In this document: one piece after another, positions 11,389-22,114 of the stretch
Layout: each line of letters begins with the position of its first letter
How positions within the stretch are numbered: position 1 is the first letter of the stretch
DNA from: Oscarella lobularis
Lineage: Eukaryota > Porifera > Homoscleromorpha > Homosclerophorida > Oscarellidae
Direction of reading: 5' to 3'
Length of the DNA stretch: 64,000 bases
Assembly: GCF_947507565.1 (NCBI RefSeq)
Contig: NC_089190.1
Location: forward strand, 1,426,001 to 1,490,000
Position numbers and translations under genes: made by a program
Notes under the pieces: generated by a model
The model's input: only the letters and a program-made list of their open reading frames with translations
Databases searched by the model: none
Told to the model about the DNA's origin: nothing

Positions 11389-12840
11389 CTATTGTCGTTT
11401 CTTCACCATACCGTTTGTCTCGTCGCCCTTGTTGCCGCCGCCGCCGCCGCTTCGAAGCGGCCACAATTTCCGCACGGCTCGCTTCATGGGACTACCCATG
11501 ACCCATATGATGGGGCATATGATGTGAGGTAAATAATAGAGATTTCGCCACATAGGCATAACGCGTTCGGTGTGAAGCAGTTGGAACACGAGCAGCCCGT
11601 AGCCCCACACTATCCACTTCTCCGTGAAGCCGATAAACGCAGCAGTGTACCTTAGCACGGGCGACGACTGGAAATAGGGGCTGAACGTCTCCATCATGTG
11701 TCGTTCGGCGCTGACAAAAGGCAATTCGCAAAGGAAAAACGCGACGAAATAGCCGTCGTGAAAGCCGTGCCAAATGGAGAGAAACATCATCACGCCGAGT
11801 TGGGACAAAGTCTTGCTGTTGAGAAATCGCAATCGCTTATAGATGTAGTGCAAGACGAATTGATTCGTGTGAATATTGATAGAGGGAATGAGCGTCATCA
11901 TGTTCGTTCCAAAAAGCAGATTGTACGGCAAGATATTCGTCATGCTATCCCACGTGACGGAGCCGTGTTTCTCCTTGTCCGTATCATACGACATTCCCGA
12001 CCAAACGTTGGCCGCATCCATCAACAGCCATATGCTCGCATACTTGGTCGCAAAAACGAAGCCAAAGAGGCCGCAGAGGAGATAACCGAGAGGCATGGGC
12101 AGCGAGATGAAGGGCTCGGATTGCAGAGTCTGACTATTGACGTAAATCATAAAAATGGAATGAATTCCCAAAGAGAGAATTCCTTTCAAAAGTTGCCGTT
12201 CCGGTAGGCGACCCGGCGACGGTATATCGACGCCGAATTTTCCGCGTCGACTCGTGAACATTCGATAGCGTTTGAATGGAAACGGCGGTCCCGTTTGAAA
12301 GGAGCCGAAATGATAGCCGTAGCCGTACATTTCGGCGAGCGACGGGAGATCGCCTATGGGTCGCTTCTGCAGATCGTCGTCCACGTGCTCGTCCACGTGG
12401 GCGCGACCGTCCGACCAGTCGTACGCTATAGAGATGAGTTTGAGCGTGAGAACGCACTGGGGCGTCGTCCAATTGATGTCGTAGCTGTCCGTCGACGAGA
12501 AATAGTAGCCGACGAGGAGGTAGCCCATCGAGAAGAGAAAAACGGCGGCGGGAGCGAGAGTCGGACGATTGAGCGCCGCCGCGAGACGAATTAGAACGTA
12601 GGTGCTGCATATTGTGACGAGCGAGTTGACGACGGCAATGCCGTAGCAGAAATAGGAGAGAGCGAGACCGGTGAGAGTGAAGTACGCGTGATGAACGTAT
12701 GGCGAGGCGCGTCGATCCACGACGAGGCGACGATACACGATGGCGAGCGGCTGCGCGGCGAACAGAGTCAGAATGAGACGTACTGCGATCTCGGGGATTC
12801 CGATTGCAGTCGCTATATCGCCGAGATTCATTGTGACCAT
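11389..12840 (-). CDS. LPCAT3/MBOAT5-like lysophospholipid acyltransferase
   Basis: Membrane-bound O-acyltransferase, 483 aa, one uninterrupted exon with ATG at 12840 (the frame is open to a GTG at 12849). The family re-acylates lysophospholipids (LPCAT3: lysophosphatidylcholine) in the ER. The family's conserved active-site region is visible: Asn in SMTNILPYNLLFGTNMM and His in MMFLSIWHGFHDGYFVAFF, flanked by FVLHYIYKRLRFLNSKTL. About ten hydrophobic helices are visible. The C-terminus ends KKRQ, a KKXX dilysine ER-retrieval motif. The many-intron structure usual for neighbouring genes is absent. Substrate preference cannot be read from sequence; MBOAT7 is less similar. Confidence 0.9.
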   Translation of the reverse strand: MVTMNLGDIATAIGIPEIAVRLILTLFAAQPLAIVYRRLVVDRRASPYVHHAYFTLTGLALSYFCYGIAVVNSLVTICSTYVLIRLAAALNRPTLAPAAVFLFSMGYLLVGYYFSSTDSYDINWTTPQCVLTLKLISIAYDWSDGRAHVDEHVDDDLQKRPIGDLPSLAEMYGYGYHFGSFQTGPPFPFKRYRMFTSRRGKFGVDIPSPGRLPERQLLKGILSLGIHSIFMIYVNSQTLQSEPFISLPMPLGYLLCGLFGFVFATKYASIWLLMDAANVWSGMSYDTDKEKHGSVTWDSMTNILPYNLLFGTNMMTLIPSINIHTNQFVLHYIYKRLRFLNSKTLSQLGVMMFLSIWHGFHDGYFVAFFLCELPFVSAERHMMETFSPYFQSSPVLRYTAAFIGFTEKWIVWGYGLLVFQLLHTERVMPMWRNLYYLPHIICPIIWVMGSPMKRAVRKLWPLRSGGGGGNKGDETNGMVKKRQ

Positions 12841-13774
12841 TGACCTCACCTCTGAGTCACCCCCTTCGCGGATGTCCCGGACCGGCGGAACACGTGGAAC
12901 ATTAACTATTGACAGTCTGTACTATCCGACGGAAATAATCTCAAGTTCCTTCCTGACGCAAATAGCCGTTGATTTCTTTAGTAAATTTTCAGTGTTGCGG
13001 TTGCTTTTTTTCTAACTCGATTTCGCAAGTGAAAGCGATCAATACTGTTCGTGCTCCAATTAGTTAGCAAAGGAAGGTTTGTGCGTAGCAGCTAAAAAAA
13101 CAAAACCGTGGCCACGAGGGTGCGGTCAGACTTCTCTGAATGCCACACGTGCCACTGGGAGGCCAAACTTACTAATAGAATTTGCTGCGATTGTGGCGTT
13201 ACTCTGGAGAACATCGTAGAAAATAACAAACATCTCTTCTGAAATCGTCCTGGATTATCCTAAACGAATTTACCGAGAGCGGCTATAAGCAGATGCGTCC
13301 CTGCAGGATTTCCGTCCTTGGAGTATCATCTACCAGATCAGTAGTAAAACAAAGTGTGGGTTTTGTGTGGCGCTATGCAGATGATGATTTCCACACTGTT
13401 CAGCCAGGAGGTCATCCACACATCACGGTGCTACATATTGATAGAGAGGACGGGGCTCCGGGCGCATTCCTGATGCCTGAGGCAATGGGGCTTCCTGATA
13501 AGCAAACCCCTTCCTCTCTCGCAACTCGCGAGAGACTGATTTGGAGAGCGTGTTTGCAGAAGACAATCCAATCCGATTCACCGCCTTCTTGGAAGCGTTT
13601 GACTCGGTCACGCCCTCATCGAAATTGACCATTCACGAGGCCGCGCCTAATCGCTTGCAACGGCGTGACGCCACGGCAATAAGTGGACAGACCCGCCGAT
13701 CGTCGTGCGCATAACTGTCGTCGAATCGAGAACGAAGGGAAGCCGAATCCCGTCAAGAGACAAAGATAACCGGA
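12841..13774. other. intergenic, with an orphan cysteine-rich reading frame
   Basis: 934 bp between the MBOAT start and the start of the vWA gene. A plus-strand frame open from 13096 to about 13242 encodes a zinc-ribbon-like string with CHTCHW and then CCDCGV, but has no Met and no matched exons. A 111-codon frame at 13293-13628 shows no domain. I do not annotate either as a gene. Confidence 0.5.
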
Positions 13775-16700
13775 ATGCGGTGCCTATCTCTGCTTTGCTT
13801 CCTCTCCTTCGCATCAGTCGTCGTATCACAGGACAGCCTAGGTAACAATCACGTCTTTGTGTCGTACAATTCTACGCCAGAAGAAGCATAGCCGTTGGCG
13901 CGTTCCCGCATCTCTCCCGGGCATTCTCTCGCTCAGTAGGGCGTCAAATCGCCGCCCATAGTCGATTCCTCCCCGCGGGAGGTAACCCCTCCGAGTTATT
14001 CGTGCTGACGGTGCTCGCTTCTCCGGCAAACAGTTTCCTAACCTGTCGTCGCACCAAAGAAACCGCGCTAAACTGCAAAACGCTTTCCTTTCAGGGGGTC
14101 GTCCGGCCCCCTAGTTAGTTTCGCGTAAGTTTCATCCTATCAAACCGCGACCCAACCTCGAAAACAGATCGAGTCGCGTGCGGAAAGAGAACCGGTTTCC
14201 TTTTTTGCGGGTTCTGATGTGATGACTATCTTCGCACGTACGATGGCGAAGGGTCGAGCTCTCGGGCCCCCCGCCCGGCGCGGGGGTCCGTCCCCCTCAC
14301 GCGCCCATCCGCTCGTTCCCCTAACGCTAGAGTTAACTCAGTTAGCGGCGAAGATGCAGAAGTTATGCGAAGAATGACGTGTAACGAAAATATTCGCAGC
14401 CCCGCGGCTGCATTGGAAAATGTCGCGCGACACCCGGAAACGTTTAAAGCCACGCACCTGCCTTATATTTTCTTCTCTGTGTTTCAAGGCTGCGACAATC
14501 CTGTCCTCACCACGCACAATTTCGTGCATCAAGGCGAGTTTATTGGACCGCCGGACGAAGCGGCCGACGTCGTCTTCGTCGTCGACGAGTCCGGCTCCAT
14601 GACTACGGAACACGCGTGGCTATTGGACGTCGCCGACGAATTGGACAAGGCGTTTCAAGAGCGACGAGTCGGCGTCTTGATCCCGAATCGTTTTGCGCTC
14701 GTAACGTTCGGCGGCCGAAGCGGAGCGAGTCTGACCGGCAAAGTGTGGAGCATCAGCGGAGACCAGTTCGGTAGTCCGTCGGAAATGCGCGCCGCCTTCA
14801 TGAATTTAAGCATTGCTGGTCGATTCGAAGACGGTTATAGTGCCATGGACGTCGCCCTGAATACGCTCGAATTTCGCGACAGCGTCGCGCGTCAATTCAT
14901 TCTCATCACGGACGAGAATCGCGACTCCGTGGTGAGCATCACGTACGATGAAATGCTTGTTAGTCTCCAAAAGAACAAAGTTATTCTCAACGTCGTTGTC
15001 AATCACGCCTTTCACCTAAACGGCGTCCCCGCGTTCGGTATGGACAATGACAGTTTGTGCTATCAAGCGGCGGAAACAGCAAAGACGTTCGTCTCCAAGG
15101 CCGGATGCTCAATTGTCGTCAACAGCGGCGTTGGAACGACGTACGAGGACTACGTGCGCTTGGCGCACGAAACGGGCGGCGCCGCTTGGAATCTTCAGCA
15201 GTTGAGAAGCGGCGGCGAAAAGACAGTCGCCTTCACGAATGCTTTTGTAGCCGTCAAGGTAAAAGAAGCCATCAAGCAGGTTCGCTCCTGCCAGGTATGC
15301 CGCTGGTGCGGTGGAGACGATCCGATATGCAGCGAGTTCACCGCTGAGAGTCCGGAGCAGTGCAAGGTCAGGATCAATGGGACGGGAGGCAGCGAGGTTC
15401 GGGTAGGGGTAGAAGTCGTGCAGCCAGGTCAGTGACATCATGAGTAGTCCAATTTTTGTTACAATCCCATCTGATGTAGCTTGCACGCTCAACGGCCAAT
15501 TTCTCAAAGAAGGCGGCCAAGGATATCGATACGTGTTTTCGCGCAGCGAATTCGGTTTGAATGCGCCGTCTGCCGACGTCGTCTTTGTAGTCGACGAATC
15601 CGGTTCCATGATCGGCGAGCACAAGTGGCTTCAGGAAACGATTTACCTACTTGACGACGCTTTGCGCGACAACGGCATTGGCGAAAGATCGCCAAATCGA
15701 TACGGACTCGTCGGCTTTGCAACTCACGGCCATCTCGCCGGCGCCGTGCACGTTCTCAGCGACAATATGATGGGTAATACAACGCAATTCGCCGCTGCAA
15801 TCGATCGACTTCTCACGTCGGGTCAAGTTGAAGACGGATACAGCGCGATATCGACGGCACTGCAGAAGCTCAGTTTTCGTTCAGGCAACGTTGCCAGGCA
15901 ACTGATTCTTGTAACCGACGAAGATCGCGATCCGATGTTGTCGCTCTCAAGAGGAGAAGTCAAAAAACTTCTGGAAGAGATGGACTTTCGCATCAACGTC
16001 GTCGTGAATCATAATATTGAAGATAGGGAAGGAAATCCGGTGCTCGGCATTGATGCACAAAAGAGAGGCTACATTGTCGGCGATACGACAAGTGGTTACA
16101 CGACCGTGCCGAAAGCTGTTCTACCCAGTGACGGCGGACACGGATCGACGCTCAAGGATTACGTTATGCTTGCCTTGGACTCAGTCGGAGCCGCGTGGGA
16201 CTTGAACCAACTTCGACGCGGCGGCGCAATTGCCCGCGCCTTCACCAACTCGTTCGTCGACACGAAACGACGCGAAATCACCGAACAGCTCAAAGTGTGC
16301 GAGACGTGCAAGTGCACCGACGGCGAGCTGGCCTGTGAACGCCGCGAGGGAGCGACGAGCGCTGACCAGTGTTTTGCGGCGGCTCGCTGCCGAGTCGGCC
16401 GCCGATACATTGACGAACAAGAATATACCATCAGTTTTTCAATCACAGACGAAGCGGGACTTAGTCCGATGGCCGACATTCTCGTCGTCGTTGACGAATC
16501 GCGGTCGATGATAGGCGAGCACAGGTGGCTGCGTAATGTCATTCCTGACTTGGATACCGCTTTGCGAGCTCGTGGCGTCGGCAAGGAAGTAAACAGCCCC
16601 AATCTTTTCGGTCTTGTCGGCTACGCGAGCAACGGCGACGGTCGAAAGGATAACATGGGCACTGTGTTCATGTTCAACAAGACGGATCATCGAATGATGG

Positions 16701-18610
16701 GAACGGCGGACGAGTTTAAAAAGTTGGCGAAGAACGAACTTAAGCAGGTCGGTCGCTTAGAGGACGGCTACAGCGCTATCATGCGCGCTCTGAACGCGCA
16801 CACGTTTCGCGACGGTGCCGCGAAGCTCGTCATCTTGGTGACCGACGAAGATCGCGACGTTCTCAACCGTTCTCTCACATTTGACGTCGTCTACGACGCA
16901 CTCGCGTCGCAGGACATCGTCCTGAACGCCGTCATCAATCAGGGTTTTGCCGCCCGAGGCAGATCGGCGCTCGGCATTGACGGCACGTCGGAGCGACGAG
17001 CGTACTTCCCTCGTCGGACGACGGCGGACGACGGCACGAGGAAAGTGACGTTCAAGGCGAAAAAGGGCGGCGAATCCGTGCGCGACAGCGGCTACGGCAC
17101 GACGGGCGACGACTACGCGAAACTCGCTCTGAAGACGTCGGGCGGAGCGTGGGATTTGAATAAATTGCGAGAGGGCGGCAAGACGGCGAAAGCGTTCACG
17201 CTCGCCTTTGTCGCCGTAAAAGTCAAGGAAGTCGTGACCCAGTTGAAACAATGCCGAGTATGTCAGTGTCTCGGTAGCAATTTCCAGTGCGGCATCGTCG
17301 AGAACGTGTCCAGAGCCGAATGTAGCGATTGGACACCTCGTCGGAGGGAACCATTGCCTGGTAAAAACGGCCGACTTCCTTTGGAAAATTTACTCCCAGA
17401 CGTCACGCCGTTAATTGAGATTATCCCTTCGCAAATCAGCGTCTGCTCCGGTGACGGCTTCTCCGCGCACTGTCGCGGTCCCTTGTACAACGGCGAAAGT
17501 AGCCTCGTCGTTGATTGGATTAACGTGCCGGTAAACGGCATGGTGACTTCAAACGCCAACAGAACGGACTCGGAACTTGACGTCAGTAAAGCGAATGAAT
17601 TGAGAAACGAGTATCAATGCCAAGTGACGACGAACACGTATCAATCGACTGGTTCGCTGATCGTCGACGTCACTGACAATGCTGAATGCCAGAAGAACTG
17701 CGTCACCATGTACGGCGACGGATATGCAATGATACTCCGTGGCAGGTGAGATCTACAGGAATCTCTCGCGCGTAGTTCCTCATCAAATCGTCTCTTCAGG
17801 ATGGCTAAGATTCCGTTTGAGATCTCCTTTAAATTTTGTCCGTCAACAGTCACTTCAGGAACTCTCTATTGCCTTGAGGTGAGCGGTCAGTGTGCAACGT
17901 TGTGTCCACTTTTAACACGATACTCGCTTTGTAGAATTCCTCTGAAGGCTGTTCCCAGTGTCTCGTTCTAAACGACGGCGATCTGGAACTACAGTGAGAC
18001 GAGAAGAGTCAACAAACAGAAATGAATCCTGATCTTCTGCTTGTTTTTCTTCAGATGGAACTGCTGCCTTCAGGGTGGTCAACCCTTGAGGTATTCGAGC
18101 CACGACAGCCTCGCTCTCAGCCCAAACAAATGCTACAACTCTTCCGTAACGATGTAAATATTTCGTTCATTTTTCTTCTCGCGTTTTCACTTCTTTTTGT
18201 TACAGTACAGAGACGCAGGTGTCATTGAAGGTCGACACGGTCGAGATCACCGCACCACTTGCACCCCAATGCGCGGACGACTTCCAGCCCAGCCAAAATT
18301 TGTTCATAGGTAAGTGCGGGTGAGCCGGAACTTCATTGTTTTGGTGTCGGTGCCCAACAGTTGCGTGCATATCAAACGCACATACCCCCGCGTTTCTCAG
18401 ACCATTCATTTTGTATTTACTGTAGGCGGCACAATTGCCACCGCCGTCGACGAGAACGGATACAATGGGTGCATGACCGAAGTCATGTGTGATCGAAAAC
18501 CCGTCCTATTTCACGACGTTCCCACGCCGTCTCCGGCAATGCGCGTCAAGCGACCTAAAATGATACGCCGAGTGCGACGTTGTACGAAGGCGTGCGACGG
18601 CGGCGTCTGA
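13775..18610 (+). CDS. secreted protein with three von Willebrand factor A domains and an Ig-like segment
   Basis: 1,255 aa, join(13775..13841,14489..15427,15480..17745,17800..17878,17935..17993,18055..18090,18121..18153,18206..18309,18426..18610); all phases agree. Exon 1 encodes a signal peptide (MRCLSLLCFLSFASVVVSQ). Three vWA domains begin near residues 49, 368 and 668. Each is followed by a short Cys-rich tail (CQVCRWCGG, CETCKCTDG, CRVCQCLGS), which suggests internal duplication. The metal site (MIDAS) reads DESGSM in domains 1 and 2 but DESRSM in domain 3, where Gly is replaced by Arg. Near residues 900-1010 there is an Ig-like stretch (CSGDGFSAHC to NEYQCQV). The C-terminal part is Cys-rich and ends with basic runs (VKRPKMIRRVRR). 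Intron 1 (647 bp) is about ten times the usual size. This is probably an extracellular adhesion or matrix protein. The specific family is not recognised. Confidence 0.85.
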
Positions 18611-19206
18611 AGGGAATGATCGATCGCGATGCGTTGAGACCTCGACTCTTTCCTCCCCATCTATCTATACTCTTCCTACTCTAAGACTTGTGTTGCATTT
18701 ATTTCATTTATTTAGTTTTGTTAGTTTCCTTCGTTCTGTCGAGTCAGTTTAGCATGTTACGGCAGACGAACGATGTCATTCGGACTCGAGTCTTGCGCAT
18801 GAAAAAATACACATACGTACGTACTTCGTAAAGTGGTGTGTTTCGTCCGTACGCTCGATGGGGGAGGAGGGGGATTTTCATATTAGGTGGTTTATATGCT
18901 AAGGAGGTATATGCTGCAATGGGGGCCCCCCTCTACGTTGCACGTCACTTGCACTCCTGTGGCTCACAGCAGAGCTAATTGATTAACTTACCTTAAGAAA
19001 TCCGTAAGTAGCTGGACGTCTTTGTTCCCCCCTTCTGTTGCTTATCACAAAAGATGGCATCTAAGTAGTTGAACGTGATTTAATCCGCCTGTCGTATACA
19101 TATGATGACCCAGCCCAATTACTTTATTAGCTTTGAAACCCAGTACCTTGGCTTCTCCTAAAAGCGACACTAAAAGTTCTAGTAGAGATGCACATGTGGT
19201 CGATGT
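18611..19206. other. convergent 3' region of the vWA gene and PPP2R3C
   Basis: 596 bp between two stop codons. Low-complexity T-rich and G-rich patches and no supported gene. Confidence 0.5.
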
Positions 19207-20613
19207 CTAGATGTTCACGGGCTCCTGTGGCTGTTGCTGCTGTTGCTGCTGCTGGTCTCCTCCCGCTGCCGCATTTTCAGCGAGTATGACTTCTCGATTC
19301 TCGTACGTCCAAAATCCGTTCAAATCGATCAGAATACTGACGACCGTTCCGCCCTGGCCACTCGAAATCAAATCCTGCAGCGCGATTCTCAACGGATCGG
19401 CCGGCTTCACCATGTCGAATATCTCGTCCTTGACGTCCTGAAAGCCTATCACCTCCTGCCCGTTACGCTGCATCATCTCCTGCATGGATCGAAAGAAGAA
19501 GTGCAAGTCGTACACATTCAAACTTCCCATCGCACGAACGTCGAGCAGACGAAAGAAATACTGAACGGCCTGCGGCTCCTTCTTATTCTCCATCGCCAAA
19601 ACGAAGTCCAAATACGTCTTATAGTCCATCTCGCCCTCGTAGGTGAGACACTCCTGAAAGACGCGTTCGACGAACGCCGACGTCAACGTGCCGGATCCGT
19701 ATTTCGCCAATTCGGCTTTACTCAGCATTCCGTTGTGATCCGTATCCAAGTTGAGATACTGGCCGTAGACGCGCAACGCCGACGGCGCCGAGAACCAATT
19801 CGCGTCCTCCGCCTCCTTGGCGAGCTCCTCCTCGCGCAGTTCGAGCAGATCGTCGAGAAAACTCGAGGCGAGCATGTCGACGATTTTCACGCGACCCGTC
19901 CGAAGCGGATCGAGAAAGAAGAAGAACTTGCGCACGGCCGTGCAGACGTAGAACGAATAGAACGACTTTTCGAGACAGTCGAGCTGGGGCAGAGTCGGTA
20001 TGAGCTCGAATATGTAATTCTCCAAGTCCGACTCGCGCAGGTAGCCGAGACCGGCGACGTCGTAGAGACTGAGACCGATACGGGTTTGGTGAAGCCACAC
20101 CTTTCGCATGACGTAATTGAAAAATTTGATTGTCGACACGCGACCGTGCGCGTCCTTTTCGAGTAATTTCGCGAATGTGATCGACGTGAAGTGACGACGC
20201 GCCTTGGGCGTCGCCGTCGCCGCGGCTCGCGCGAAATCGCTATAATCCGTCATTTTTTCGTCGTCGGCGCCGCCGAGTTCTCTCGTTCCGCCGCTGTGTT
20301 CCTCGAGAACGGTCCAGAGGGCTTGGAGTTCTTCGTTGTCGAGCAGTTGGGCGCTTTTTCGTTGGAGAAAGGCGGCGCGCGCCTCTTCGCGAAGTTTCTG
20401 GTGGAGAATTTGGTCGTCGCGAGGCGGTTTGAAGTAGAATCGGGGTATTATCGTCGACGACGACGGCGCGGAACGGCCCGCTTTTAGCATGTGTGCTTTT
20501 AGGGCCGCGTATTCGACAGAGAAGTGTTCGCGCTCTTCGGCGACGTTTCGAGGCTTGGCTTGGGCAGCGTTGGCCGCTACGTAGCGTTTCAGGGAAGTTT
20601 CCAACCAGCTCAT
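19207..20613 (-). CDS. PPP2R3C: PP2A regulatory subunit B'' gamma (G5PR-like)
   Basis: Regulatory B'' subunit of protein phosphatase 2A, 468 aa, single exon, ATG at 20613 (MSWLETSLKRY). Family blocks include IIPRFYFKPP, LLEKDAHGRVSTIKFFNYVM, RIGLSLYDVAGLGYLRESDL and FYVCTAVRKFFFFLDPLRTG. A canonical EF-hand loop DTDHNGMLSKAE lies in the C-terminal half. It differs from vertebrate forms by a terminal polyglutamine run (eight Gln from CAG/CAA codons near 19220-19250) before PQEPVNI. The frame extends upstream to a GTG at 20652, but the first ATG fits the family start. Its start codon lies 56 bp from that of the divergent DIPK1-like gene. Confidence 0.93.
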   Translation of the reverse strand: MSWLETSLKRYVAANAAQAKPRNVAEEREHFSVEYAALKAHMLKAGRSAPSSSTIIPRFYFKPPRDDQILHQKLREEARAAFLQRKSAQLLDNEELQALWTVLEEHSGGTRELGGADDEKMTDYSDFARAAATATPKARRHFTSITFAKLLEKDAHGRVSTIKFFNYVMRKVWLHQTRIGLSLYDVAGLGYLRESDLENYIFELIPTLPQLDCLEKSFYSFYVCTAVRKFFFFLDPLRTGRVKIVDMLASSFLDDLLELREEELAKEAEDANWFSAPSALRVYGQYLNLDTDHNGMLSKAELAKYGSGTLTSAFVERVFQECLTYEGEMDYKTYLDFVLAMENKKEPQAVQYFFRLLDVRAMGSLNVYDLHFFFRSMQEMMQRNGQEVIGFQDVKDEIFDMVKPADPLRIALQDLISSGQGGTVVSILIDLNGFWTYENREVILAENAAAGGDQQQQQQQQPQEPVNI

Positions 20614-20669
20614 GTTGTCCTTTTTGCGTTCAAATCCCGTACGTGTGAACACACGAGTGTTTTCCCCGT
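20614..20669. promoter_or_regulatory. 56-bp gap between divergent start codons (PPP2R3C / DIPK1-like)
   Basis: The two ATGs, on opposite strands, are separated by 56 bp. The 5' UTRs must be very short, overlap, or begin inside the opposite gene. No TATA box is present. Confidence 0.6.
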
Positions 20670-22069
20670 ATGGACGGCTTCCGACGTTGCTGGACTGGCC
20701 TGTCTCTGGTGACTATCTTCCTCGTCTTCGCGTACTATTTTGCCATATCCAATGTCTGCCGCTTGGAAAAAATAATTGAAGATGAGGTAAATGCGGTTTT
20801 AGCACCTAAATTCGACGAATTCGCGCCGCGATTTAGTGCGAGCGGTATCGACGAGGAAAAGCGGCAGGTCCTCTGTGCGAGACCCTGTGCACCCGTTCGG
20901 CCGATCTATACTGCCTCACGGCGCGTCCAGAAAAACAAGTCTATCGCGCTCGCGTCAACGGTAGTGACATCGTGCTGAAATACCAGTACGTCATCCAGGA
21001 GTCGATCGTCGAAGACGAAGACATAGAAGCGCATCACGCCGTCCCCGAAGACTTCGAAACGACCGACTCCAACAATGCCACGGACGTCGCAATTCGTCAT
21101 CTCCGAACGGTAATAGGCGCAAAATTCGACTGTGACGTCACCGATATTCTGACGTCAAAATTATTGGCTATCGTCGACGAAAACGGCGACGGACGACTGA
21201 GCGTCGCCGAAGCGACGACCGCCTATCGACTGGCGGCGTATCAGTACGAATTTCTCGTCGTCGTTCTTCTCGCCGACGAGGAATTGTCCGTGCCGCTGCG
21301 CGGTCACTGCGGCGAGATTTATTCTCTCGACGTCGTCGAGATTTCGGGAAAGGAGATTGTGGGCGAGATTTCGGCTCTGATGGACGAACTCAAACATTTC
21401 TTCCTTGTGCTGAATTGGCGATCGTTTGTCATTCAGTCCTGGGCGACGTTGGCTCAAGTCTTGAAGATGTTTCGACAGTACGTTCAATTTCGACTCGTTC
21501 CCGTCGACTGGAAGGAGCGGATCGACTACGGGCTCGGCGTTCTGAATCTCGCCGATCGGCTCGCCGCGCTGTCGACGACGGATCGGTTTTACGTGTGCGA
21601 TATGCACGACGGGAATTTCGGACGCGACGGCGCCGGTCGCGTGCGTTTGCTCGACGCCGATTCGTTCTTCTCCCGATCGGCCGTCGACGATTTCTACTCG
21701 CAACGGCCTTGTCAAGACGATTCCGACTGCGAGTTGATTGTGTTGGACAGAGACAATTGCCACGGCGCGTGCAATCGAACGAGAGGCACGTGCTCGTTCG
21801 CTTCGACGACGACTCTTCTGTATGCGGTCTGCCTGCACGTACTACCGAGAACGTTTAGAGCGGAGAATACACATGAATACTGCCCTGCTGATTTGACGCT
21901 ACGAACGCGCCTGTACGACGCTCTCACTTGGTGCATGACCGACGCTCTGCTCGAGATGAACGCCGTTCAGTATCGAGAATTGACGTTGCACTATAGGAAT
22001 CTTTTCGCGAGACTCGCTAGCGATTTTTTATCTTCCTGTCCTGGTATAGGCGCATCGTCGACAATTTAA
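20670..22069 (+). CDS. DIPK1/FAM69-like divergent protein kinase, type II ER membrane protein
   Basis: 449 aa, join(20670..20786,20837..22069). Exon 1 encodes a short cytosolic tail and a signal anchor (LSLVTIFLVFAYYFAI). Exon 2 starts with the family's cysteine-rich stem CERYRRGKAAGPLCETLC, which aligns with CDKYKTGVIDGPACNSLC of human DIPK1A as I remember it. It then has DIVLKYQY, an inserted EF-hand loop (DENGDGRLSVAE), CGEIYSLDVV, a FYVCDMHDGNFG motif at the kinase catalytic region, and the CQDDSDCELIVLDRDNC cysteine cluster. Length fits the family (about 430 aa). Catalytic activity of FAM69 proteins is uncertain, so the function is inferred only as ER-lumenal kinase-like. Confidence 0.88.
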
Positions 22070-22114
22070 GTTTTCTTATTATACATACGCGTATAAACAC
22101 CAATGCTTTCGTAT

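Noticed and set aside
19234-20166. 310-aa plus-strand ORF
   Set aside because: Shadow of the PPP2R3C exon; the minus strand matches a known family throughout.
21161-21838. 225-aa minus-strand ORF
   Set aside because: Antisense shadow of the DIPK1-like exon, with no domain.
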